64,000 nucleotides of DNA from Capsaspora owczarzaki ATCC 30864 (Eukaryota > Opisthokonta > Filasterea). The position numbers were made by a program, and so were the translations under genes. This document shows, piece after piece, positions 40,559-50,992 of this stretch. The stretch spans positions 1,192,037-1,256,036 of the forward strand of contig NW_011887300.1 of the NCBI RefSeq assembly GCF_000151315.2. Direction: 5' to 3'. The notes beneath the pieces are model-generated. The model made no database searches. It worked only from the letters and a program-made list of their open reading frames with translations, and was not told the DNA's origin. How positions within the stretch are numbered: the stretch's first letter is position 1; each line of letters starts with the position of its first letter.

Positions 40559-43500
40559 ATGTTGTTAGATCTATATCAGAATATGAATCAGAGACAGCGC
40601 GAGTTGTACGATGAAGTCAAGAATGCGAATGGAGAGCTCGAGTAAGAGAAAAGCCCGAGTTGATTTGGAACACAGTTGTTGACAGCGCGAGTGTGCTGAC
40701 GAGAGTGGAGGGAATGGTCAGCCTGGAGCTAGGTCAGATTGGCGATGAAGAAGCGAAGGCGATTGCTGAGGCACTCAAAGTGAACAATACAGTGACTGAG
40801 CTCTTGTAAGTCATCTCACCATTGCTGGTGCATGAGAGTGGGCGATTCAGAAGAGCGCTCATTGGAGGGGATGGACAGTCTGCAAGAGAATGACATTGGC
40901 GATGTTGGAGCGCAGGCCATTGCCGAGGCACTCAAAGTGAACACGAAGTTGACTACGGTCTAGTAAGTCATCTCCCTTTGACTGATGCATGAGAGTAGGT
41001 GATTCAGAAGAGTGCTCATTGATGGGGGGATGTGGACAGTCTTTACAACAATCTGATTGGCGATGTTGGAGCTCACGCGATCGCTGAGGCACTCAAAATG
41101 AACACGACGCTGACTACGCTCTAGTAAGGCATCTCACTCTTATCGGTGCATGAGAGTGGGTGATTCAGCAGAGTGCTCACTGATGGAGGGGATAAACAGT
41201 CTGGGCAAGAATCAGATTGGCGATGTTGGAGCGCAGGCCATTGCTGAGGCGCTCAAAGTGAACACGACTCTGAAGGAGCTCTAGTAAGCTGGATTGCGCT
41301 TCAGAATTCCGATCGTGCGTGTATTAGCGCTCAAATTTGAACTAAATTACGGAAACTTCTAGTCTTGAAAGGAACTTCATTTCCGAAAATGGCATCAAGG
41401 CCTTGAATCAAGTCGGCAACAGATCATGCAAGCTTTGGTAATTTTGACATGCTGGCTCTGCAATCACAGTTGGATGGACAGCAGCACTTACCTGCGTTGG
41501 ATTTTAAACAGGACGGACGATCAGCGCAAGCCGTCACCTGCTCAACTACAGGAGATGGCGTCTCGCGCCGCTCAAGCCCGTCCCAGCGTGCTGTTAGATC
41601 AGAATACGAATCAGAGACAGCGTCAGTTGTACGATGAAGTCAAGAATGAGAGTGGACAGCTCTAGTAAGATAAAAGTCCGAGTTGATTGGAACACAGTGT
41701 TGACAGCGCGAGTGTGCTGACGATGATGGAGGGGAACAGTCTGGATCAAGAGCGGATTGGCGATGAAGAAGCGAAAGCGATCGCTGAGGCACTCAAAGTG
41801 AACACGACGCTGACTACGCTCAAGTAAGGCATCTCACTCTTGTTGGTGGATGCAAGTGGGATTCAGAAGAGTGCTCATTGATGGAGGGGATGGACAGTCT
41901 GCAACAGAATCAGATTGGCGATGTTGGAGCGCGGGCGATTACTGAGGCACTCAAAGTGAACACGACGCTGACTACGCTCTAGTAAGGCATCTCACTCTTG
42001 TTGGTGCATGAGAGTGGGTGATTCAGACGAGTGCTCACTGATGGAGGGGATGAACAGTCTGAGTGCGAATCAGATTGGCGATGTTGGAGCGCAAGCGATT
42101 GCTGAAGCACTCAAAGTGAACACGACGCTGACTTGGCTCTTGTAATCTATGTCACTCTTGCTAATGCATGTGAGTGAGCGATTCAGACGAGTGATCACTG
42201 ATGGAAGGGATGAACAGTCTGGACAACAATCTGATTGGCGATGTTGGAGCGCAGGCGATTGCCGAGGCACTTAAAGCGAACAAGACGCTGAAGGCGCTCA
42301 AGTAAGTTGAATTGCGCTTCAGACTTCCAATCGTGCGTGTGTTAGCGCTCAAACTTGAAACTACATTCCGAAACTACTAGTCTTGAAAGGAACTTCATTT
42401 CCGAAAATGGCATCAATGCTTTGAAACAAGTCGGCAACAGAACATGCAACCTTTCGTAATTTTGACATGCTGGCTCTGCAATCACAGTTAGATGGAGCGC
42501 TGCACTGACCTGCGTTGGACTGTCATACAGGACGGACGATCAGCGCAAGCCGTCACCTGCTCAACTACAGGAGATGGCGTCTCGCGCCGCTCAAGTCCGG
42601 GCCACCATTCCAACAACTAAAGATCCGCAAGTTGCCCGTTCTGCAGCCGGCATGCCACACGCGGCTCCAAGTTCCAGCTACGCTGCTTCTGCTCCGACGC
42701 CTCCGCCCCGTCCTCCCAAACCTGCAACGTTACGAATGTCCAGTTCCAAGTCAAGCGCGCATCAGGATATCCGTCAACTGCAAGCTCGCATTGCCCAGCT
42801 CGAACTCGAGCGCCAAGCACCACCAACAACCTCTGCTGTCCCCATCCTCTCCAGCATTCCGCGAGTGTCGTTGCAAGTTCTGTCACAAGCCACAGCGCAG
42901 TTTTCAGAGTCTAAGCGCATTGGTGGAGGAGGATTTGGCAGCGTCTACTCTGGAGTCTGGAGCGGTCAGCGAGTTGCTGTCAAACGCTTGGCAGCGGATT
43001 CAACCCAAGGCGTCGCTCAATTCGAGGCAGAGCTCGAAGCCCTCTCGCGTTTCCGTCACCCGAATATCGTCACCATCATGTGCTATACCCAGGAAGGCAA
43101 CGAGCGCTGCTTGGTCTACGAACTGATGGCCAACGGTTCTGTTCGCGACCGTCTCGATCGCAAGGGTGGCACGCCTGCATTGAGCTGGCAGCAACGCCAA
43201 AATATTGCGACCGATATTGCAAATGCTATGCACTTTGTGCAAACTGCCATTCCGCGTCAGCCGCTGTTCCACCTGGACCTCAAGACAGACAATGTACTTC
43301 TGGACGCTCACTTCAACGCAAAGGTCGCCGACTTTGGTCTGACGCGCTCTGCGCCAGCTCAAGTAGATGCGCACAGTTACATTCGTACGCAGACTGTTCA
43401 AGGAACCCTTCAGTACATTTGCCCACAGTACCAACACGAAGGCAAGGTCTCCGTCAAAACTGACGTGTACTCGTACGGCATGATTCTGCTTGAGCTCGTT

Positions 43501-43938
43501 ACTGGACAGCAGCCCAGCATCGACTTGATGTCTACCGTTCGACACCAGCTGAAGCGGAGCCGTAAAATCGATGCACTGCTTGACAAAGCCGTTGACTGGA
43601 GCAGTCAAGACAAGGAGTCGGTTCAAGTCATCGCCGAGCTTGCGGTTGATTGCCTCGATCCCGCACGAGTCTATCGACCATCGTTCGGCGAGGTCCTGAG
43701 ACGATTGTCGGGGGAAGAAGCTGAAGTAAATGAGGACGAGCCGATCGAAAACAGTGATCGCGAGTGCTTGCTTTGTTGGAGCGCCCCGACGAATGCCAAG
43801 CTGATGCCGTGCTGCCACGCATGTGTCTGCGTTGCATGTGCTCAAGAAATGATACAGCGTCGAGACAAGTGCATGATTTGCCGCGTCCCTCCGACCGCCT
43901 TTGAAACTGGCAAATACAACCAGACTTTTGTTCCGTGA
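40559..43938 (+). CDS. LRR / non-RD protein kinase / RING protein with duplicated LRR block
   Basis: Thirteen exons: 40559-40641, 40722-40805, 40879-40962, 41040-41123, 41200-41283, 41363-41437, 41512-41664, 41740-41823, 41898-41981, 42058-42141, 42218-42301, 42381-42455, 42531-43938; 821 aa. Each 84-nt exon is one LRR (IGDVGAQAIAEALKVNTTL). Exon 7 fuses the linker seen before the kinase (TDDQRKPSPAQLQEMASRAA) to a second copy of the N-terminal motif (NQRQRQLYDEVKNESGQL), so LRR block and linker occur twice. The kinase (~478-740) has IGGGGFGSVYSG, VAVKRL, HLDLKTDNVLL and DFGLTR; the HRD arginine is Leu, a non-RD kinase of the TKL/IRAK-RLK kind. A C-terminal C3HC4 RING follows (~772-812: CLLC, MPCCHACVCVACA, CMICR). 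No signal peptide or membrane helix. Likely intracellular, combining sensing, phosphorylation and ubiquitin ligation (inference). Confidence 0.88.
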
Positions 43939-44054
43939 GCCTTTCTGTTGTTTCTTGTTGATGATGTTCTGTAGCTGTAGATGTTGCTGTTGCTGCTTGC
44001 TGTTGTTGTTGATGTTTGTTGTTGCTGCTGTTCAAGTCACGCATCCATAAATGC

Positions 44055-44295
44055 TGTCGAAATGTCAACTTCAGATCGTTTTGCTCGTCTGACGATGACC
44101 ATGACGGAAATCTGATGATAGATCTATGATCAAGTCAAGAATAAGAGTGGAGTGCTCGAGTAAGAGAAAATCCCGAGTTCATGATTATTGGAACAGTATG
44201 ACAGCATGTGTGCTGACGAGAATGGAGATGAACAGGCTGAACACAGGGAGCAGATTGGTGATGAAGAAGCGAAACGCGATCGCTGAAGCACTCTC
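44055..44295 (+). pseudogene. Truncated LRR-kinase-RING gene copy
   Basis: Directly downstream of the intact gene, this stretch repeats its promoter-proximal sequence (CGTTTTGCTCGTCTGACGAT, as at about 40417-40436), then part of exon 1 (GATAGATCTATGATCAAGTC; GAGTGCTCGAGTAAGAGAAAA with the donor), the intron, and the start of the first LRR exon (CAGATTGGTGATGAAGAAGC), and ends. The ATG region is damaged, part of exon 1 is missing, and no kinase part remains. Confidence 0.7.
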
Positions 44296-44382
44296 ACCTT
44301 GATTTTCTGCATTCTGACAATGAATTCAGTCTATCTTTTTTAATCTTGTTCATCTGAGAAACATCAACAAACAAACAAACAA

Positions 44383-47069
44383 ATGTCGCTCGCGCGGAAG
44401 CCAGTTTCTCAGATTCCTTCCAATTCCGGCGCTTCTTCGCTGATCTCAGCCGGCGCGAGTTCCAGCATTGCGCCGTCGACGTCATTGCTGCAGTCCCAGC
44501 AGCAGCAGGACAAGCAGGCCGTCGAAGCCCTTGCCAAGGAGAACCGAGAGCTCAAAGCCAAGCTCGAGTCGCTCGAGCGGGACAACCGCGGGCTCCGGAA
44601 GGCCGTTTTCGACCTCAGCATCAAGTATGCGTCGCTGAGTGTGCTGAGTTTGTTGGCTGAGCGGCGGGGTCGCAGGGTTGCTTGGAAGGGGGGGGGTGAA
44701 AGGGACGAATTCGCAGGAACTCGAGTTTAAAGCGGGTCATATTTTATACTGAATCTTAACTATTTGCATGACGTTCAACCTACCTTTTCCTTGCCTCGCG
44801 TTCATACTAAAGAGTGGACATGCTGACCGAGCGCGATCGCCGCACTGGAAAGGCCGCCGCGGCCGCCGCCTCCGCCGTTTTCGACATTGACACTGTGCTC
44901 GAGCCCCCGCAGGCCCAGGCAGCCGCACTGGCGTCCTCGCAGCCGCAGCCGAGCCAGTCCCAGCGCGGCGTCTCCAATTCGCCTCAAATGCAGCAGTACA
45001 GCCAAGGCCGCGACCCGCAGGCCGCTGCCGCTCATGCTGGAGGTGCAAGTGTGCATGCCGCTGCCAATGCCCATGGGACGGCGGCGGGGTTGGACCTCGG
45101 ATCCGCGCCCAACTCTCAATCGGGGACGCCCAAAGCGACCGCCCAGCCATACGCGCTCGCTGCTGCAGACGATGCATCGACAGCACAAGCGTCATCTTCG
45201 TTGGCATCGTCGTCGTCGTCATATCCGTTGCAGCAGCAGCCAGCGGTGCATCACACGGCCGTTGCAACCGGAATCAATTCTCAATCCGGCGGCGGGATGC
45301 GAGATTCCGTCACTACGGTTCGCGATCGGCTCCGTGACGGCAGGCACTTTGCTTACAAGCACGAGCTGAAGGTGAGTGGAGGGTTTGAGGGGGGGAGGGT
45401 GATGACGGGTGACATGATTTTTGAGAATTTGCGTTCTCTCACCCGCGTTTGGATAACATGCATCGCGTAGGGGCACACGGCAGCTGTCTACGCGGTGCAA
45501 TACTCACCTGACGGCAAAGTGCTTGCCTCGGGATCGCTGGACAAGACGGTTCGCGTGTGGGATTCGCTGCTGCAGCGGCAGCTGGCGTTGTTTGAAGGCC
45601 ATCGCACGAATGTCGCCGATCTCTGCTGGACGAACGACAGCACCATGCTTGCATCTGCGTCCTATGACCAGAGCGTCAAATTGTGGGATGTCAACGGCTC
45701 CAAGCATGTCTCGACCCACGAGGTCGCCGGGTGTGCCATGACAGTCAAAGTCGATCCAACGAGTATGCAGGAGTTTTTAGTTTTTCTTGTGGTGTCTTGA
45801 GTTAGTTGGTCTGTGTGTGAAGTGCAAACCCTCATTGTGCTTGCTTCTCCTCTAGATAACAACATCATGTATGTCGGCACAAGCCGCAATATGATTTACC
45901 GCATCGATCGGCGGCAGGCTGAGCCGGCATCCAAGTTTGCCACCGTTGAAGGCATGGTCAATGCCCTGTACGTGCCTTTTGGAGTCGGGTACCGTTGTCG
46001 TGGGCTGAATCGGTTCATCAGATTGGCTTACTTTGGGTGAATTTGCGCTGCTCGTTGGTAGTGTTGTCTTTCGTGACGGCGAGTACATCATGTCGGGTGA
46101 CTCACAAGGAAGCCTCAAAACCTGGGACGTGCGCAATGCTCGTGTCTACGCGAGCGTGCTCAACGACGAAACGCGAAAAGCCATTTCGCACATTCATATG
46201 TCCTACCGCAAAACCGAGTCGGGTGAGTTGTTGAGTTTTTGCAATCATCAACAGGTAGATTGGAGCCCTAATCATCGATTTCTCCTTGCGCCTTACAGAT
46301 GAAGAGGAAGAGCGGTATCTTGCAGTCAATAGCTACGACAATGGTAAAGTTTTTGACAGGTTTCATGGCGATTTTTGGTCGGATTGTGTGAAACCAACGC
46401 TTACCCCTCGTTTGACAGTGTTGCGAGTGTACAATCGGGGATCAATGCCTCCCAAGACACCTCTTAGTTTGCAGCATGCTGTTAAAGGCCACGCTAACAA
46501 GAATTGGCCCATCAAAAGCTCCTTCTTCCATGGCATTTATCGTGAGTGGACGTCGTTTTTTGTGGTTGTGCACATTTGCGTCGTCTTGTTGAATTTCGGG
46601 TCGCGTGGTGACTGAATTTTATGTTGCGTTCGTAGATCGAACTGCTCAATCCCAATCGTCGGCGACGGATGATCTGAGCGATGTGCTCGAATCAAATGCT
46701 GCCTTGGAAGAGTAAGGCGTGCCGTCACAATGCTCGAGAGAGCTTCTGTCGACCCGCAGATGGACTTGTTGCTCACTTGCTTACGTCTGGGGTTGCGCCG
46801 TTTGTCACACCAGCACAAAGAACAAGGAGCGATCGGTTCATAGCACGTTGCTGTTGGCGACCGGTAGCGCAGACGTTGCCGCGTACATTTTCGACGTGGG
46901 CGGCCCAGCTGGTTCGCACGAGCTCATTCAAAAACTCGAAGGCCATTCCGACCGTGTGTACGCTGTCAATTTCCACCCAATGGATCCCATTCTTGCAACA
47001 GCCTCCGCCGACACGACTATTCGAATCTGGACTGCGCGATCCACGCGGCCTCAGATGGATTTATCGTAA
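44383..47069 (+). CDS. Coiled-coil and WD40 repeat protein, family unresolved
   Basis: Nine exons (44383-44624, 44813-45371, 45471-45762, 45856-45967, 46062-46222, 46299-46343, 46419-46541, 46636-46711, 46814-47069) encode 621 aa. Residues ~45-80 form a leucine-rich coiled coil (LAKENRELKAKLESLERDN), followed by a ~170-residue Ala/Ser/Gln-rich linker. From ~267 on there are about seven WD40 blades (GHTAAVYAVQYSPDGKVLAS, VRVWD, VKLWD, LKTWDVRN, and the last GHSDRVYAVNFHPMDPILAT, IRIW). The block GHANKNWPIKSSFF between blades is distinctive. The layout recalls WDR91 (endosomal) or ATG16-like proteins, but I cannot decide; a scaffold role is all that can be inferred. The exon 1 donor is GTATGC; joining to GTG GAC ATG is needed to keep the frame. 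Confidence 0.8.
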
Positions 47070-47561
47070 TCGTTGCTCCCTTCATCTTGTTAACAAATAC
47101 ACCAGCAGCAGTATCAATCAACAGGAGCTCTTTCTCGTTCGTTGTCGATGCGGATCAAATCAAGCCAGCGCTGAATAAAATCAATCTTTGCTTGAAACGA
47201 CAGCTTTCTCCTTTCAAAGTACGAATCGCTTCTCGAATGGCAAACATTGTACCCCGGTTCCCTATGTCTTCTCACGGATGTACCATCGCACCATCTCTGA
47301 GCGAGACTACGACACTCGGATGGCGTTGGGGCTGAGCTGTCTCCAATTCCTTTGCTTCGACTTCCAAGACAGCTCAATTCCATCCGACACTCCCATTCCC
47401 CACTTCCTCAATCATTCAAGACCATGTCATCTCCTTTCCTTCTCAGACAAGGCCTCCCACCCCCCACCCCCGCGCCCCAATCACAGATCACTTTCCAAAA
47501 GTCAAATCCACAACCACTCTTTTTTTTTTTTTTCTTTTTTTTTTTCTGTGTTGTTTTTTCA
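47070..47561. other. Intergenic interval between WD40 and AKT-like genes
   Basis: These 492 bp hold the WD40 gene 3' UTR and the AKT-like promoter; a T tract ends just before the ATG at 47562. No other gene is seen. Confidence 0.6.
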
Positions 47562-50500
47562 ATGAGCCAGCAGCAGCCGCCTTCGCCCACCGCATCTGCG
47601 CCGCCGCTGTCGACGGCCGCCGCCGCAGCGCCGTTGTCCTCACCGTCCGCCTCACCATCAGGCGCAGTCGCAGTCACCGGACCGGCAGCAACAGGCGCAC
47701 CAACAGGAGCAGCAGCAGCAGGAGCAGCAGGATTGGGGTTGGAGTCACTCTCGACGCTCTCGCTGCCCTCGCTCGGCTCGACCTCGTCCGTCTCTTCGTC
47801 CTCGTCGTCCTCTGCAGCAGCTGCGCTCGGTGCAGGCGCGTCGGGCACCGTGCTGCTCAAGGAAGGCTGGCTGGACAAGCAAGGTAAGCCAATAGTAACA
47901 AACACAAACAAACAAAAAAAAAAAAAAGAAAAAAAAATCAATGCAAAAGCAATACAAAAGCAATACAATAAAAGTCGAGTTTTTATTTATTTATTTTATT
48001 TATTTTGGCTGGATTTGCATTACGGTTTTATTTATTTATTTTGGCTGGATTTGCATTACGGTTTTGATTCTTGTTGATCTGATTGAGCGACGAATTTGAA
48101 GAGTCAGAGCTGGACTTTATAGGGGGAAGAGAGCGGGTTGAGAATCCTTAGGGTTAGGGGCGAGGAGCAAAGGAGGAGAAAGAGAGCGGGTTGAGAATCC
48201 TTAGGGTTAGGGGCGAGGAGCAAAGGAGGAGAAAAGTCAAATCGATTTAGAAAGTGGCGATTATACTCTCGAGTGAACTTTTGTTTTTTTCATCGCTACA
48301 TCTTACACTTGACGTCAACTCCTTCACCTGCTTTCAATGCTTTTTTTTTTACTTGTTCAACACAGGCGCACTGTTCAAAAAGTGGGTTTCGAGGTACTTT
48401 GTCCTGCGCAACTACATTCTGAACTATTACCGCGATCCGAGCAAGGTAATACAGCTGCACTTTTGAAAGCCAGATCGAGTAACATGTTGGTGCAGTCTGA
48501 GAGGGACGGAAGCTATGGCGATGGAGCACGTCCAGTGCTAAACCAATTGGAACTGGGTCGAAAATTTTGCATTCAAGTTGTCTCCTGTCTATGAATGCGC
48601 AAACTCACCATTCGCACAAACCAACACAGGGCGGCGATCCAAGCAGCACGATCGACTTGCGCAGGTGCAAAGTGCAGACGGTGGGCACGGAGAACGAGTT
48701 TGTCATTATTCTGCGCAATGACCATCGCGTCAATCTGCAAGCCAAGACGGCCGAGATCCGAGATTCCTGGATGGCTGCTATTACCGAAGCCGCCGAGAAG
48801 ATTGTGGCCAATGTGAGTGTTGGGACTTCAGTTGTTGAACAAGGAGAGGCAAATTTCGGTTTGCTTACCTTTTTTTTTTGTTCACCTTGTCGTTTTAACA
48901 GCAAGCGGAGCTGGGATCAAACACCCAAGCAAAACCCCTCGACGCAGAGGTGATTGAGCGCATGATTGGACAGGAGGAAAAGCGGTTGGCCGAGCTCACC
49001 GAAAAGTACGAGAGCTTTTACGATCCACCGGCAACCCTTGAAAACGTAAGTCATTGAGGGGCAGCTGCCTTGGACGCCCTGCATTTCGACAACAACAACT
49101 CACCTCGCCTTCCCTCCTTTGTGATAAACTTGACAGCAATTGATTGTGCAACAGCAGCGCATCAAAGAGCTGAAAAACACGTTGGTTGTCATTCGCGAGA
49201 AGCCACCGCCGCCCCCAGACGTGCGCAACCCGATTCCAGGTTTGTACTCCATGCATGACTAGTCTACGGCTCTGTTTGTGTCAAGCTGTCGCCGCTGTCA
49301 CTCACCCACAAACCAACCGCTTCCAGATCTCGAATTTTGCTCGGACCCGACCGTCACTGCTCGTCTGGGCCCGCAAGACTTTTCATTCTGGAAGGTTCTT
49401 GGCAAGGGCACCTTCGGCAAGGTTATCTTGGCGTCCAAGAACGACACCAAGCAAGTATACGCCGTCAAGATTATCAAGAAGGCGGCCGTCGTCGAGAGCG
49501 AGCAGACCATCTCGCACACTGTCACGGAAAACCGCGTCTTGAAGATTTTAGAGCACCCGTTCGTCGTCAAGCTCTTTTTCGCATTCCAAACGGACGACCG
49601 TCTGTTCTTCGTGATGGAGTACATTAACGGTGGCGAGATTTACACGCACCTGAAGCGCGCTGGACCGTTCAGCGAAGACAAGACGCGTTTCTACCTCGCC
49701 GAAATTGGCTCTGCACTGACCTATTTGCATGCCAAGGGCATCGTTTACAGGTACGTGTTCCGACGGTTCTCTTTGCTATTTGTGATTTTTCCAAATTCCA
49801 CTGCTCATGCTGTTCTTCTTGCAATTTTTTTCCCCGATGGGCAGAGATTTGAAACTTGAAAACTTGCTCTTGGATCACGACGGCCACATTCGCATCACAG
49901 ACTTTGGCCTGTCGAAAGACAACCTGCAGCCCGAAGACAGAACTGCCACGTTCTGCGGCACTCCCGAGTACATTGCGCCAGAGGTGCTAGAAGACGACGA
50001 TTATGGTCGCTCTGTCGATTGGTGGGCGCTTGGTATTGTTTGTTACGAAATGCAGTGCGGACACACGCCATTCCGCGCCAAGACGATTGAGGGCTTGTTT
50101 GAGATGATTCTCTACGAGCCCATCAACTATCCGCCACATTTCAGTCCCTTGACCCTGTCTCTGCTTCACGCGGTGTGTTTTCCCAAGCGATTGTGATGTT
50201 TGTGGTTGTTGAAATTGTCTTTGGCTGACCTGATTGTGTGTGATTTTTTTTCCAGCTGCTTGTCCGCGACCCGCGAGATCGCCTGGGCCGTGGCCCTTCT
50301 GATGGTCAAGAGATTCTCAGGCATCGCTTCTTTGCCTCGATTGATTTCGACAAGCTTCTTGCTCGGCAGTTGACGCCGCCATATGTCCCGCCAGTGGTAA
50401 GTTTCTCTGTGCAGCTTTTACCACGAATGGTCTCGCACCGTTGCATCATTGTCTCACCTTTTCTTGCTCTGGCTTCCATTCAGACTTCGGAACTCGATGT

Positions 50501-50633
50501 CAGCAATTTTGATGTCAAATTCACAAAGATGCCAGCAGTGTTGACACCCAACCAGCGGGTTGTTGGTCACGACGATGATATTTTCAAGGGCTTTACTTAC
50601 CAGGGCAAGAGCGATCTGACGACAGACGCATGA
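47562..50633 (+). CDS. AKT: AKT/PKB-like AGC kinase with PH domain and coiled coil
   Basis: Nine exons (47562-47883, 48366-48445, 48630-48812, 48902-49045, 49137-49239, 49327-49750, 49845-50172, 50256-50396, 50484-50633) encode 624 aa; human AKT1 has 480. A ~98-residue Ala/Ser-rich leader precedes a PH domain ([21 protein letters not shown]). Residues ~205-265 form a helical, probably coiled-coil insert ([39 protein letters not shown]) not found in animal AKT. The kinase starts ~293 ([32 protein letters not shown]) with activation loop [20 protein letters not shown], so Thr454 corresponds to AKT1 Thr308. The C-tail ends FKGFTYQG, a hydrophobic motif with Thr613 at the Ser473 position. Known role: PI3K/PDK1/TORC2 effector at the plasma membrane. 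Orthology to AKT rather than SGK or S6K rests on the PH domain and activation loop. Confidence 0.9.
47981..48066. repeat. Duplicated ~38-bp unit in AKT-like intron 1
   Basis: TTTTATTTATTTATTTTGGC-type sequence followed by TGGATTTGCATTACGGTTT occurs twice in a row. Confidence 0.85.
48129..48234. repeat. Two perfect 53-bp tandem copies with telomere-like core
   Basis: The unit starts GAGAGCGGGTTGAGAATCC, contains TTAGGGTTAGGGG and ends AAAGGAGGAGAAA. Both copies lie in the 482-nt intron 1 of the AKT-like gene. Confidence 0.92.
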
Positions 50634-50992
50634 GCCGTTTGTTTCGTGGGCTGTTTTTGATGCTTGTTTTTTTTTTCAGTCTGTTTTGATGAGCTTGTTG
50701 TTTTCTTCCGTCTGCATTGTTTTTCCTGGCGCTGGACGCTGGCATCCTTGTTGTTTCGTTGGTCCGCTGTCCCTCTGCAGCTGTGGTTACCAACCTCGAC
50801 CGTTTCTCTCAGTTTTACTCTTTCCCCGTCCCTCCACCCACAAATCGTTGTCTGTCTTGCCGATCGATAGTGTACTGTTTGTGTGTTTGTATTCGTTTAC
50901 ATGTACTTCAAACGCATTACATTTTGTTACACGTGAAGGTTGGTTTTGTACGAGTGCTACGACACGGCACTGCATTCTCCAAATGAGCAGCT
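50634..50992. other. Convergent intergenic region, AKT-like / CMTR1
   Basis: 359 bp between two facing stop codons; presumed 3' UTRs only. Confidence 0.6.
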
